Shown here: positions 51,426-60,160 of the stretch, in pieces
Numbering within the stretch: the stretch's first letter is position 1
How the letters are laid out: every line of letters begins with the position of its first letter
NCBI GenBank assembly: GCA_937898415.1
Contig: CALDLA010000025.1
Location: 1 to 63,406 of the forward strand
Direction of reading: 5' to 3'
Length of the DNA stretch: 63,406 nucleotides
Source: an uncultured Prevotellaceae bacterium
GTDB lineage: Bacteria > Bacteroidota > Bacteroidia > Bacteroidales > Bacteroidaceae
Position numbers and translations under genes: made by a program
Notes under the pieces: model-generated
Seen by the model: the letters and a program-made list of their open reading frames with translations, nothing else
Told to the model about the DNA's origin: nothing
The model's database searches: none

Positions 51426-53094
51426 ATCTGTATCTCATTATATGGTTTCTTTCCATGCGGCGTGAGCCGAGCATCTGCTCGGTATCGAGGGTCATATAGT
51501 AGCGGTAGATCAGGTCGCGGCGGTATTCGCCACCGACATAGAGCTTCACACGGAACTCATGATAGATCTGGCGGTCGGTCCTCGGCGAGGCTGCCCACCA
51601 CTCAGCTGGCGGCTCGGCGATGTAGCCGAAGATGAACGGCCTGTAGCTCGTGCCGCCGGCCGGGTCCCACTGGGGCGACGACGTGTTGGCATAGAACACG
51701 GGCACGCCGCCAGCCTCGTCGCCGTCTACTGTGGCCGTCTGGTCGCGGTAGAAGCCGTTGGCCACAACGCCGGCGGCATCAAGCCATACACCACCCTTCG
51801 TGGCTGCGGTCTTCAGGGTACCTGCCCAGTCGGTATTCAGCGTCCAGTAGTCACCCGAGCCAGCGTTGTACTCTACCCTCGCCGAGGTGCTCGTGTTCGT
51901 TACCTTGGGCACAAGGTGGAAGTGGCCATAGTCGTGGAAGGTGAAGTTGTAGACGTGGTTGACATTATCTATTTCACTGACACTCACGGGATAGACGCCG
52001 ATGGGCGGGAAGTCGTAGGGAATCAGCTCCAGCTTGTAGTTGTCGAGGATGACGGGGATAATGCGGTAGTCGTTGCGGGCTATGTAGTCCCACTTGTCAT
52101 TGTCGTCAGAGGTGGCTCCCTGGTTGTCGATGAGGGCGTAGCGATACTCCTGTGTCGACGTGTTGTCGCCCAATCCGATTGTCAATTCAAAGTTCGTCGG
52201 TTTCTTGCATTCGTTGATGTAGAACGTCACCTCGTGCACGCCGTTATTGGCCAGTGCCGTCGTGGTAGCCATACCGGGGATGGGCAGCTCCGTCGTGGCG
52301 GGTGTACCGTTCAGGTTGGGCTGCAGGTCGCCGTGCTCCACCACCGTCATGATGTCCTTACCCGTCTCACTCGTCCACGTGGGTAGCAGCATCAGGTTGT
52401 TGGCCGTGTTGCTGGTGACGTTGCTGATGGTGGCATACTTGATATACTGCGCCGAGCCCGTCGCGTTTGTCACGCTGATGGTCATCTTTGCCATCATGCG
52501 CACCACGATGAGGTCTTTGCTGCTATCGGTGGCGGCAATCGTCTGCTTGTTGCTCATGGGGATGCCCATAGCACCAAAGCCATTGTCAGTGGCAGTAGCG
52601 TTGAAATGATTGCCGTTGACTGTAACCGTAGCCGTAGCAACGGTGGCGTGGTTTACAGTACCTGTCACGGCAATCTCCACTGGCGTACTTCCGATGGTAG
52701 GGAGGGAGGCTGGTGCCGTCAGCCCTAAGAGCGTACATACATTACCAACCGAGATATTGGCAAAGCTATAAACGGTGTAGGCCCCCTTTTGTATACGCCC
52801 CACCTCGTCAATAACCCTTTCAGCCCCTGCAGCAGGGCTGCAGGCAAAGCACTTCTTCACGACGCCGTTGCCATCAGTAACGACCACTACCCAGAGGTTC
52901 ATCATCTCCTCGTCTAGGGCATTGGTGCCTGCCCAGTTTTGAGTTCTTGTCAGTGTGGTTTTTCCTGTGGCTATGCGCAGGGTGACGTATTCGTCGTTGG
53001 GCTGCGGCTGTTCTGGGGCATCGCTGTCCGACGAGCAGGCGGCCATCAGCAGCGCCACACTCATGATAAGAATTGTATATATCTTTTGTATCAT
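51415..53094 (-). CDS. Fimbrillin-like lipoprotein
   Basis: 559 residues. Lipobox LLMAACSSD, then EYVTLRIATGKTTLTRTQNW with an Arg that could be cleaved by an Arg-gingipain-like protease, and N-terminal and C-terminal fimbrillin-type beta domains (YTVYSFANISVGNVCTLLG, YRYYMTLDTEQMLGSRRMER). Probably an accessory or tip fimbrial subunit. I use ATG 53094: the longer frame would begin at a GTG within a heptamer array. It lies between another fimbrillin-like gene and the giant protein. Confidence 0.78.
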   Translation of the reverse strand: MIQKIYTILIMSVALLMAACSSDSDAPEQPQPNDEYVTLRIATGKTTLTRTQNWAGTNALDEEMMNLWVVVVTDGNGVVKKCFACSPAAGAERVIDEVGRIQKGAYTVYSFANISVGNVCTLLGLTAPASLPTIGSTPVEIAVTGTVNHATVATATVTVNGNHFNATATDNGFGAMGIPMSNKQTIAATDSSKDLIVVRMMAKMTISVTNATGSAQYIKYATISNVTSNTANNLMLLPTWTSETGKDIMTVVEHGDLQPNLNGTPATTELPIPGMATTTALANNGVHEVTFYINECKKPTNFELTIGLGDNTSTQEYRYALIDNQGATSDDNDKWDYIARNDYRIIPVILDNYKLELIPYDFPPIGVYPVSVSEIDNVNHVYNFTFHDYGHFHLVPKVTNTSTSARVEYNAGSGDYWTLNTDWAGTLKTAATKGGVWLDAAGVVANGFYRDQTATVDGDEAGGVPVFYANTSSPQWDPAGGTSYRPFIFGYIAEPPAEWWAASPRTDRQIYHEFRVKLYVGGEYRRDLIYRYYMTLDTEQMLGSRRMERNHIMRYRYDE

Positions 53095-53122
53095 CTCACT
53101 CTTCACTTCTCACTTTTCACTT
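53095..53122. repeat. 7-bp repeats in the leader of a fimbrillin-like gene
   Basis: CTCACTC, TTCACTT, CTCACTT, TTCACTT: four units that fill the space from the upstream stop to the ATG at 53094, where the ribosome-binding site should be. Confidence 0.85.
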
Positions 53123-53123
53123 C

Positions 53124-54632
53124 TTACATGTAAATGGTAGCGTGTGTGAACGTGTCCCACTTCTTTACCTTGATATTCAGCTCTACCAATACCCCAGTAA
53201 TATTGTTGATGGATACGCGATAGATATTGTTGCGCACCACACTGAAGTTCATAGGCGTGGTGCCCACGGTGGCCGTTGTGCTCAAATCGGAATATTCGTA
53301 TGCCCTATAGCTGCCAGTGGTATTCTCGCCTTGGTGGCGCAGATAGCCATAGAAGGTCTTGCGGGCTATATAAACGTTCTCGTATGTATAGTAGCTGCCT
53401 GTGATGGCTAGGCCAGTGGCGTATGTCTTCAATGGGGAGCCGGGCAGCAGCGTATTCTCCATCGCGTAGGCCACCACGAAGTTGTCTTCAGTGGTGTTGC
53501 TCACCACCTTAGTTTTACTCGTCTGGCTGTTCAGACTCTCTGCCGTGCGCAGATAAGCATTGCCCGTCCAGTCGGGAGCAGTTGTCCCTAATGGGTTGGT
53601 ATAGGTTAGTGCGGTTGTCGTCTTGGTGGCTGTATTGGGGTCTACCACGTAGTTGGTAGTCGTCTCTTTGCCTAAATAGGTGGGTGTGGCTGGTGTATAG
53701 ACACCTCCTGACTCCGTCCATCCGGATGTGACACGTTCAAAGAGATATTCCGATTCGTTATTCAGGTTGAAGGGCGTGATACTTTCCAGTATGAAGTAGT
53801 TACCGTTGCTGTCGATGATGTATTTGAAACCGTTCTTTGTGTTGTCGTAGTCTGCATTGCCCCCTACATAGTTGGTACAGAAGTCAATGCGGGCGGCGAG
53901 ACGTTCGATGATAATGGGGTTGGTGACGTTAAAGTAAATGGCGTCGGCGTCTGTAGTCTTGTTTACGCCTGTGCTAGTGCCGAAGTTTACGGTAACCTCC
54001 TGCTCAGAGACCATGACGAAGTTCCGGCAGAGGTCGGGGGCATAGGCATTGCCCATGAGTAGCTCGTCACGTGTGAGCGTCTGGTCACTCAAAACCGATT
54101 GCAGGTTGTCATCCTTGCTCACGTTGATGTAGCGGTTGGCCACAACATAGATGTAATATTGTTCATCAGCAGTCAGGTCGAGGTCGGTTTTTTCTACGAG
54201 CTGGTCGCCGGTAGTGTATTGTTGGGCTATGTCGTCTGAGATGTGGTTATGGCTGTTAGATGGTAGGGAGGCTGCGGGAGTAACTGCGGTTACGGGGAAA
54301 TAGTGCGAATAGACTACCTTCGACGTGCTGGAGCTAATGGAACCGTCGGCCAGTATGAGCGTGATGCCTGTTATGGCGTTCTCGCGCTCTAAGCCTTCTT
54401 CACGTCCGTCGCCGTCTTCGCCACCTAGTGGGGCACGGGTGGCAGCGGGCCTGGTGCCGCTCGCCACGCTGATAGTAATATTCAGGTATTGTTTGGATGG
54501 ATTCAGCCCGGACGACTGGTCACACAGCTCCTCGTCGTCGCCTATCCACTGGCAAGCGGTCAGCAAGGGCAGCAGCATGAGTGCCGCCGTCCATAGAATT
54601 GCCGTGTATAACCGCTTCAATACCATCTTCAA
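53124..54632 (-). CDS. Fimbrillin-like lipoprotein
   Basis: 502 residues. Lipobox LLTACQ at Cys 27, then a Mfa/FimA-type structure: LNITISVASGTRPAATRAPL (possible maturation at Arg), YYIYVVANRYINVSKDDNLQ, ERLAARIDFCTNYVGGNADY, and the C-terminal NNIYRVSINNITGVLVELNI and KVKKWDTFTHA, the pattern of donated-strand fimbrillins. Accessory subunit of the fimbria. Start could also be ATG 54626. Confidence 0.8.
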   Translation of the reverse strand: MKMVLKRLYTAILWTAALMLLPLLTACQWIGDDEELCDQSSGLNPSKQYLNITISVASGTRPAATRAPLGGEDGDGREEGLERENAITGITLILADGSISSSTSKVVYSHYFPVTAVTPAASLPSNSHNHISDDIAQQYTTGDQLVEKTDLDLTADEQYYIYVVANRYINVSKDDNLQSVLSDQTLTRDELLMGNAYAPDLCRNFVMVSEQEVTVNFGTSTGVNKTTDADAIYFNVTNPIIIERLAARIDFCTNYVGGNADYDNTKNGFKYIIDSNGNYFILESITPFNLNNESEYLFERVTSGWTESGGVYTPATPTYLGKETTTNYVVDPNTATKTTTALTYTNPLGTTAPDWTGNAYLRTAESLNSQTSKTKVVSNTTEDNFVVAYAMENTLLPGSPLKTYATGLAITGSYYTYENVYIARKTFYGYLRHQGENTTGSYRAYEYSDLSTTATVGTTPMNFSVVRNNIYRVSINNITGVLVELNIKVKKWDTFTHATIYM

Positions 54633-54635
54633 TGT

Positions 54636-55793
54636 TTAAAGTTCAATGTACTGTATGCGCTTGGCCCACGAGAGAACATCGATGCAGACGCAGAGATAGG
54701 CCAGTTGCTGCCACTCCTCGCCCTTGAGGAAGAGCTCCAGTCGGTAGTCATACTCGCGGTCGAGGTATTCCTGTGGCGTATAGTTCTGTATCTCGTAGGC
54801 CATGCGACCCTCGCAGAGCACTTCGGGCAGATTCAGCATAGCGATGTCTTTTCCGTCGCTTTTGCGGCGGATGCATAGCACGGCGTTCTCAGCGGGCGTG
54901 GTGCTGTGCATCAGTCGGTTGAACATCAGGTCGTAGTGGGCCGAACGCTGCTCGCTGATGGTACCTTCGCCGTCGTAGGCGGTAGTCCACTGTGCGTACG
55001 GGCGATAGACAAGGGTGTCATCGGTGTTGATAAGGTTGTTTTGATAGTCCAGGGTACCGTTGGCGTCGATGATGAACACCTCATAGTCATCATGGCTGAC
55101 GCGCTCGGGATGGTCAATCTCTCGCAGGGAGATATTCAGGTGCTTCGTGTCGCGGATGAGGCTCACGGTGGCGTAGGTGGGTTCACCGTAGACGACGCTG
55201 ACGGTTTCAACGCCATTTGTTGAGATCGAGCCGTCACTCTTCAGATGGTACTTCGTAGTGGCCGGCAGGTTCGCTTCCACGGTATTCAGCGTGGTCAGCG
55301 TGTGCCATAGGGTGTCGAGCGGTGCTGTGGCCGACACATGAGAATAAGGAGTGCCTGCCGTGCGGTCGAGCTTGACGGTCAACGATTGGCGGTTGTCACC
55401 CGTATTCATGTCCGTCTTGCGATACTTTGCGCCAGGTGTAGCCAGGGCAGTGGTCCAGTCTTTCTGCAAGGCCACAGCCTGTAAACGGTACGAGTGATTG
55501 GGAGCAAGTTCGTCTTCCGTGAAATGGATGTTATAACCATAGCGCAGGAGCTCGCTCCCACTCACCGTCCGTTGGGCGACAAGTCGGTCCGACTCATCAT
55601 ACACATAGAGCGTCACGTGGCCCACATGATCCTTGAACATGTCTGCCCGCTGAATGTTATAGTCGTACACGAAGTTGACGTAAAGGCCTGTCGGACAGTC
55701 GCTCAGGTCTTCAGTCATCATGTCGCAACTACTCAATGCCATCGCGGCCAGCACGGCCACTATGCCCTTCTGTATGGTGAGTCGAACGTTCAT
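54636..55793 (-). CDS. FimB/Mfa2-family fimbrial anchor
   Basis: 385 residues. Lipobox ALSSCD (Cys 23). The N-terminal signature DCPTGLYVNFVYDYNIQRAD, then MFKDHVGHVTLYVYDESDRL, is diagnostic of the Mfa2/FimB family, which anchors the fimbrial shaft in the outer membrane and limits its length. The end IDVLSWAKRIQYIEL matches the end of the Mfa1 subunit next door (NVLSWAKRTQQWSF). Confidence 0.92.
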   Translation of the reverse strand: MNVRLTIQKGIVAVLAAMALSSCDMMTEDLSDCPTGLYVNFVYDYNIQRADMFKDHVGHVTLYVYDESDRLVAQRTVSGSELLRYGYNIHFTEDELAPNHSYRLQAVALQKDWTTALATPGAKYRKTDMNTGDNRQSLTVKLDRTAGTPYSHVSATAPLDTLWHTLTTLNTVEANLPATTKYHLKSDGSISTNGVETVSVVYGEPTYATVSLIRDTKHLNISLREIDHPERVSHDDYEVFIIDANGTLDYQNNLINTDDTLVYRPYAQWTTAYDGEGTISEQRSAHYDLMFNRLMHSTTPAENAVLCIRRKSDGKDIAMLNLPEVLCEGRMAYEIQNYTPQEYLDREYDYRLELFLKGEEWQQLAYLCVCIDVLSWAKRIQYIEL

Positions 55794-55844
55794 TGTCGAT
55801 AAGAGTTTTTAATACTTGTTTATACCTTAATTAAGTAAGAGGGA

Positions 55845-57815
55845 TTAGAAGCTCCACTGCTGGGTACGCTTAGCCCATGAGAGGACGTTAATCTTCACTG
55901 ATATATACTGCTTGATGTTGTCGTCCGGGGTATTGCTGCCAGTAATATTTGTGGGAACGGGATCACCAAACTTGTTGAAGGCAGTAACTTGTACGTCATA
56001 CCAGTTGTTTCGCACCATACCCCAACGGCCAAGGTAGTTCTTCTCGGAATTGTCAGGAGTGCCTATAGGATAGGCAGAGGCTGATGTGGGAGCAGGGTCT
56101 GTCGTACTTTCTGCACTTTCCCAAATTTTCCAGGGAGCCAAATTGCCAGCATTAAGGGCATTATTCTGAGCTGCTTCATTCCAAGTTCCAGAGAATGATG
56201 CCTCATGATAAGTGTTGGCAAAATGCTGGAAGCGGGCTTCGTAGTACATAATTCCATTGGTAAACTCCTTGATTTTTACGGAGGCATTTAATTCTGCAAT
56301 TAGATCAGACTTTTCAGTACCTGTAAGGAAAGCCATTGTTGTTTTAAAAGTGGTGTTTCCTGCAATAGTAGTTTTCATTGCAGACGAGAAGTCTATATCA
56401 GATACTGTTTTGATGCCATTTGCATTTTTATCGGTTAGTGTTATTACAAAGTCAGCCTCAGCCATTGTATAAGATTTTCCCTCATTAAGGTTGTCGTCAT
56501 AAAGTTTCTTAATATCCGAATTTGCCATGATAACATTAGCAAGAGCCGTATTCACACCAGCAGCAGTTGATAAAACATCTGCGTCGTTAATGGTATAGAA
56601 TGTCGTCCCATTGTTTATCGTAACCTTAAGGTTAGCTCGTGTTGTGTTTCGATAGTTCTGATTTGCCACGTTAAATGTGTTTTCATGGCAATAAAGTGCC
56701 TGAGAAGAAGGATAGTAGCTTGCGGCTGCGGTCATAGTTGGTGCAGCGACATTATATTGCGGGTCAATGCACCAATAGGTACGATAGAAAGCTTCTTGGG
56801 GCTGAATAGCGGTTGTACCCATCTGCGTATTACCCACCATGCGATAATAAGGTGTAGTAAATGCATTGGAAGAATAACCAAGATAGTCAGGCGAGAGTGT
56901 GCCCATATTACGAACTAGCATTGAAGTAGGCTCCATGTTATCAATATTCCACTCAATGGATTTGATAGTGTTTGCAGTTGCTTCAGTTGCAACATAAGTT
57001 GCACTAGTGCTGATTGTAGCTTTTGCCACAGCTCTCTCTACATAAATAGAACCTGCAGGATTTGCTTCTGCTTCTTCGCGGGTTGATTTAATATTGTCCG
57101 TATTCAGTTTTGAAAGTACAAAAATGTTACTCTTTGTGGGAGCTGTTGCTGCAAGAGGAGCAGTTCCTGATATGCCTCCAATAGCACTCGATAGAACAGC
57201 ATTAGTCATGAAAAAGTTTTTTGCAGGCACAGTAGACGACGCAGCGGTGTAGAATGCTGCATTAGAGATGTGTGCCTGTAAATCTCCAATTGTTGTGCTT
57301 GTCGTTACCGTGTAAGGTGTAGCACCATCAAATACAAGTTTAGGTGATGTTTCGCTGTTGAAATCAGAGGCACTGATAACTTGTTCATAGTTCACCAACA
57401 CCAAAGCAAAAAGATTATTTTTAACTTGTTCGCCGATTTCAGTTGTCACTTGGTAACTTGTAGTGATATTGTCATTATCAGCATCCTTTACACGTTGTGG
57501 CAACGTAAGCGGATAGTACCCTAGGAACTTTGCATCGGAACCATACTGGGTGTCACTCGCTGCATTATGGAACAGGACAAGTAATGCAGAGTTGACCTCA
57601 TATTCTTCAGCAGTACCATCATCATAGACATCATTTTTTGCGCGAGTAGATGAGACCCGGTCAACTGGTAGGTTGATACTTACGGATAAGTAACCGTTAC
57701 CATTCTCATTCCATACTTGTTGTTGCTCCTGACTAGCAGTGAGTTCATCCTTTTCGGAACAAGCACCGAACAACAATCCTGCTGCTGCGAGTGCTAACAA
57801 ACTAAATTTTTTCAT
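55845..57815 (-). CDS. Mfa1-family major fimbrial subunit
   Basis: 656 residues. Lipobox LLFGACS (Cys 19), mature start EKDELTASQEQQQVWNENGN, then YLSVSINLPVDRVSSTRAKN with Arg sites for shaft maturation. The body is a long beta protein with NNLFALVLVNYEQVISASDF, and the C-terminus NNWYDVQVTAFNKFGDPVPT leads to ISVKINVLSWAKRTQQ, the Mfa1-type assembly end. Larger than P. gingivalis Mfa1 (about 560). It is followed by the anchor gene. Confidence 0.9.
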   Translation of the reverse strand: MKKFSLLALAAAGLLFGACSEKDELTASQEQQQVWNENGNGYLSVSINLPVDRVSSTRAKNDVYDDGTAEEYEVNSALLVLFHNAASDTQYGSDAKFLGYYPLTLPQRVKDADNDNITTSYQVTTEIGEQVKNNLFALVLVNYEQVISASDFNSETSPKLVFDGATPYTVTTSTTIGDLQAHISNAAFYTAASSTVPAKNFFMTNAVLSSAIGGISGTAPLAATAPTKSNIFVLSKLNTDNIKSTREEAEANPAGSIYVERAVAKATISTSATYVATEATANTIKSIEWNIDNMEPTSMLVRNMGTLSPDYLGYSSNAFTTPYYRMVGNTQMGTTAIQPQEAFYRTYWCIDPQYNVAAPTMTAAASYYPSSQALYCHENTFNVANQNYRNTTRANLKVTINNGTTFYTINDADVLSTAAGVNTALANVIMANSDIKKLYDDNLNEGKSYTMAEADFVITLTDKNANGIKTVSDIDFSSAMKTTIAGNTTFKTTMAFLTGTEKSDLIAELNASVKIKEFTNGIMYYEARFQHFANTYHEASFSGTWNEAAQNNALNAGNLAPWKIWESAESTTDPAPTSASAYPIGTPDNSEKNYLGRWGMVRNNWYDVQVTAFNKFGDPVPTNITGSNTPDDNIKQYISVKINVLSWAKRTQQWSF

Positions 57816-57862
57816 AAGCTTGTAAATTTAAAAGAGTTAATAATAAATGTTATTTAAATGTT

Positions 57863-59344
57863 TTATCTTAATTGCTTAATGGCATTCATATTCTTCGTGA
57901 CGTCCATGTCCTTCTGCTGAGCCTGCTGCAGCAAAGCGTCGGCATCGGCATAGCGCTGCTGGAGGATGGCCAGGACAGCACGGGCGTTAAGGGCCTCTGC
58001 TGAGTCGCCGGCACGCTCCAAGAGTGTCTCGGCCTTCAAGAGGTCCTTCTGACGGATGGCGACGTTGGCCAGGTTGAGGTTGGCCACGGGGTCGTCAGGA
58101 TAGATGTTGACGGCCTGTTGTAACACCTTATTGTATTCAGGACTGTTAGGCTCCATCGTCTGGGCCACGTCCCACAGTTCGCGGACTGACAGCTGGTAGG
58201 GGCGCTTCTTGTAAATCTCCTTGGCCTGCTCCAGCGTGAAGTCGCTGAAGTTGAACGAGATGTCGTAGTCAGAGCGGCGCAGGGTGGGGTAGACGTCGCG
58301 CAACAGCAGGCGGTACTCGTCGGGATAGGTGTCGCGGATGCTGTGCTCGTCGCGGTCGGCCTTGGTGGTGGTGCCGTTGCTGATGTCGGCCAGCACGCGG
58401 TCAATGGTCGTGAGTATCTGCTGACGGTGGGGCAGTGTCTGCTCGTTCATGTCGACCACGGCGCGGCGCAGTCCCTCCCAGTTCTCAGGCGTGGCCTCGG
58501 CGGGAGCAAAGACGTTGGCGGGCAGGTTGTAGAGGTGGCTGACGTAGTCGGTGAGCGACTTGGCGCGGTTGGTGGCCAGCATGCGGTTGTGCTCGTAGGG
58601 ACTCTCGGGCGAGGCAAAGCCGTGAATCTTCACCTGACGGACGGATACATTGGGGTCGGCCACCATCACATCGAGCGTATCGGTAATCTTGCGCAGTTCG
58701 CGGTGGTTGTTCATGTAGTCGGGCTTCACCTCCCAGCGGTCTACGACGAAGGTGATGTAGGCCGAGCCGTGCAGGTTGCGCTCCTTTTTGGCCGGGGCGG
58801 GCACCACGTCAATCAGGTTGATGAGGCTGTAGGGGTCGGGGGGCAACAGGGTGCCTAAGAGGGCCTCCTCGTTCTTCAGTCGGTCGCCGCATCCGCAGAG
58901 GTCGCACTCTACATAGACATTGGCGGCGTTGAACCAAGGCTGGTTCTCGGCGGCGTCGCTGTAGTTGTACGTCTGCGGCTCACCGTCCTGACGACGGATG
59001 TTGACGCAGTTGTCGGCATAGAGCGGGTCAATGCCGTCGCGCTCGAAGACGATGTTCTGGCGACGACCGCTGACGATGAGCGTCTTCAGTCGCTGTTCCT
59101 GCTGGCCGTCGGTAGAACGGATGACGGGCGTGAAAGCACGGTAGCGGTTAGAGGGCACATCGAGCTGGTCGAGAATGAAGTCCATAGTGATAATCGTCTT
59201 CTGGGCGGTGCGTGCCACCTGGAAGTTCTGTACGGAAACTTGTGTGTCGGCACCCTTCTTCAGGCTTGTCAGCTGGATGGGCTGTTGGGCTGTGAGGGTC
59301 GCCGTGATGGTAAACAGGGTGAATATGAAAAGGACTTTTTTCAT
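57863..59344 (-). CDS. DUF3868-family outer-membrane protein with OmpA-like and TPR-like parts
   Basis: 493 residues. Signal peptide (MKKVLFIFTLFTITATLTAQ), DUF3868-type N-terminal domain (about 20-190), an OmpA-like region (KIHGFASPESPYEHNRMLAT, NRAKSLTDYVSHLY), and C-terminal repeats (AVNIYPDDPVANLNLANVAI, SAEALNARAVLAILQQRYAD) of the TPR type. This family precedes mfa-type fimbrial genes in Bacteroidales; its role in fimbria assembly or envelope anchoring is not established here. Confidence 0.85.
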   Translation of the reverse strand: MKKVLFIFTLFTITATLTAQQPIQLTSLKKGADTQVSVQNFQVARTAQKTIITMDFILDQLDVPSNRYRAFTPVIRSTDGQQEQRLKTLIVSGRRQNIVFERDGIDPLYADNCVNIRRQDGEPQTYNYSDAAENQPWFNAANVYVECDLCGCGDRLKNEEALLGTLLPPDPYSLINLIDVVPAPAKKERNLHGSAYITFVVDRWEVKPDYMNNHRELRKITDTLDVMVADPNVSVRQVKIHGFASPESPYEHNRMLATNRAKSLTDYVSHLYNLPANVFAPAEATPENWEGLRRAVVDMNEQTLPHRQQILTTIDRVLADISNGTTTKADRDEHSIRDTYPDEYRLLLRDVYPTLRRSDYDISFNFSDFTLEQAKEIYKKRPYQLSVRELWDVAQTMEPNSPEYNKVLQQAVNIYPDDPVANLNLANVAIRQKDLLKAETLLERAGDSAEALNARAVLAILQQRYADADALLQQAQQKDMDVTKNMNAIKQLR

Positions 59345-59374
59345 TGTCGGGAGTTTTTATCAGGTGAATGGAGA

Positions 59375-59965
59375 TCAGAACATATACAGCAGCGAGAGGG
59401 CTGCCTTGGTGGGACCTACGTAAATCTTGTGACCGTCATCGATTTTCTTACCACAGGTGCCGCACTTGAATTGGTCGTAGTCGATGTAGGCGGCTCCCAC
59501 GCCGACGGCTGCCTCAAAGTTCCAGTGCTTCGACAGCACCCACTGGTAGCCGTAGCTGATGCCGCCACCGGCGTACCATCCTTCGAAACGGTGGTCTTGC
59601 AGTTCTTTCCACCAGCCGAGAGGCATCTTGATGTTGGCTGCGTTGTACTGGCCTCCGAAGGCATGGATGCCCAGGAAGGAACCGTTGAAGCGATGACAGA
59701 ACCAGTGGCGCCACTCAGGGTTGACCACCCAGTGCTTCAAGTACTTCTGGTCGTCGCCGTGGCCGAACTTCCAGGGATGAAGTCCATAGAACACTTGGAA
59801 GGAGTGCTTCTTTCCCACTCCTATCTCCATGCCTACGTTAGGCGTAGCCGTAGCATCATAGAGAAGATTGGTCTTCAATGCTACTTGCTGAGCAAATGTT
59901 AAACATACTTGGAGCGCAAATAGGAGGATACTTACCACTATTCGTCGTTTAGTAATTATTCGCAT
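59375..59965 (-). CDS. DUF3575-family outer-membrane barrel, first gene of the fimbrial operon
   Basis: 196 residues. Signal peptide (VSILLFALQVCLTFAQQ), then the family motif ALKTNLLYDATATPNVGMEI, and YYLNPEWRHW-like VVNPEWRHWFCHRFNGSFLG. It ends in GPTKAALSLLYMF, a barrel-closing strand. Two cysteines in FKCGTCGKK could bind a metal or form a disulfide. DUF3575 and DUF3868 proteins are usual partners at the head of Mfa-type fimbrial loci. Confidence 0.88.
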   Translation of the reverse strand: MRIITKRRIVVSILLFALQVCLTFAQQVALKTNLLYDATATPNVGMEIGVGKKHSFQVFYGLHPWKFGHGDDQKYLKHWVVNPEWRHWFCHRFNGSFLGIHAFGGQYNAANIKMPLGWWKELQDHRFEGWYAGGGISYGYQWVLSKHWNFEAAVGVGAAYIDYDQFKCGTCGKKIDDGHKIYVGPTKAALSLLYMF

Positions 59966-60004
59966 CGTTTATTAAGTTAAGACTTTGTAATGATTTTGTC
60001 GGTG

Positions 60005-60012
60005 CAAAGATA
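60005..60012 (-). promoter_or_regulatory. Fimbrial operon promoter -7 element
   Basis: TATCTTTG on the minus strand, 40 nt before the first gene. The upstream element is poorly matched (a TGTG-like site at about 20 nt), so activation by a regulator is possible. Confidence 0.55.
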
Positions 60013-60111
60013 CTACATTATTATAAAACGCACATAATAAATATGTTGCATTGATTTGCGAGATTTTCACAGATATTTTATAATTTGTCTCTATAATTTT
60101 GCAGAATATAC

Positions 60112-60141
60112 AAAAAGCCGGAAGTTTAATGCTTCCGGCTT
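60112..60141 (-). terminator. Intrinsic terminator after the BlaR1-like gene
   Basis: AAGCCGGAAG / CTTCCGGCTT (60115-60124 with 60132-60141) followed on the minus strand by TTTTTG. The same GCCGGAAG hairpin recurs after pckA. Confidence 0.82.
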
Positions 60142-60160
60142 ACTTATCACGAACATCTAA

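Noticed and set aside
53095..53106. A GTG start for the fimbrillin-like gene
   Set aside because: Those codons are heptamer repeats; the lipoprotein signal begins at ATG 53094.
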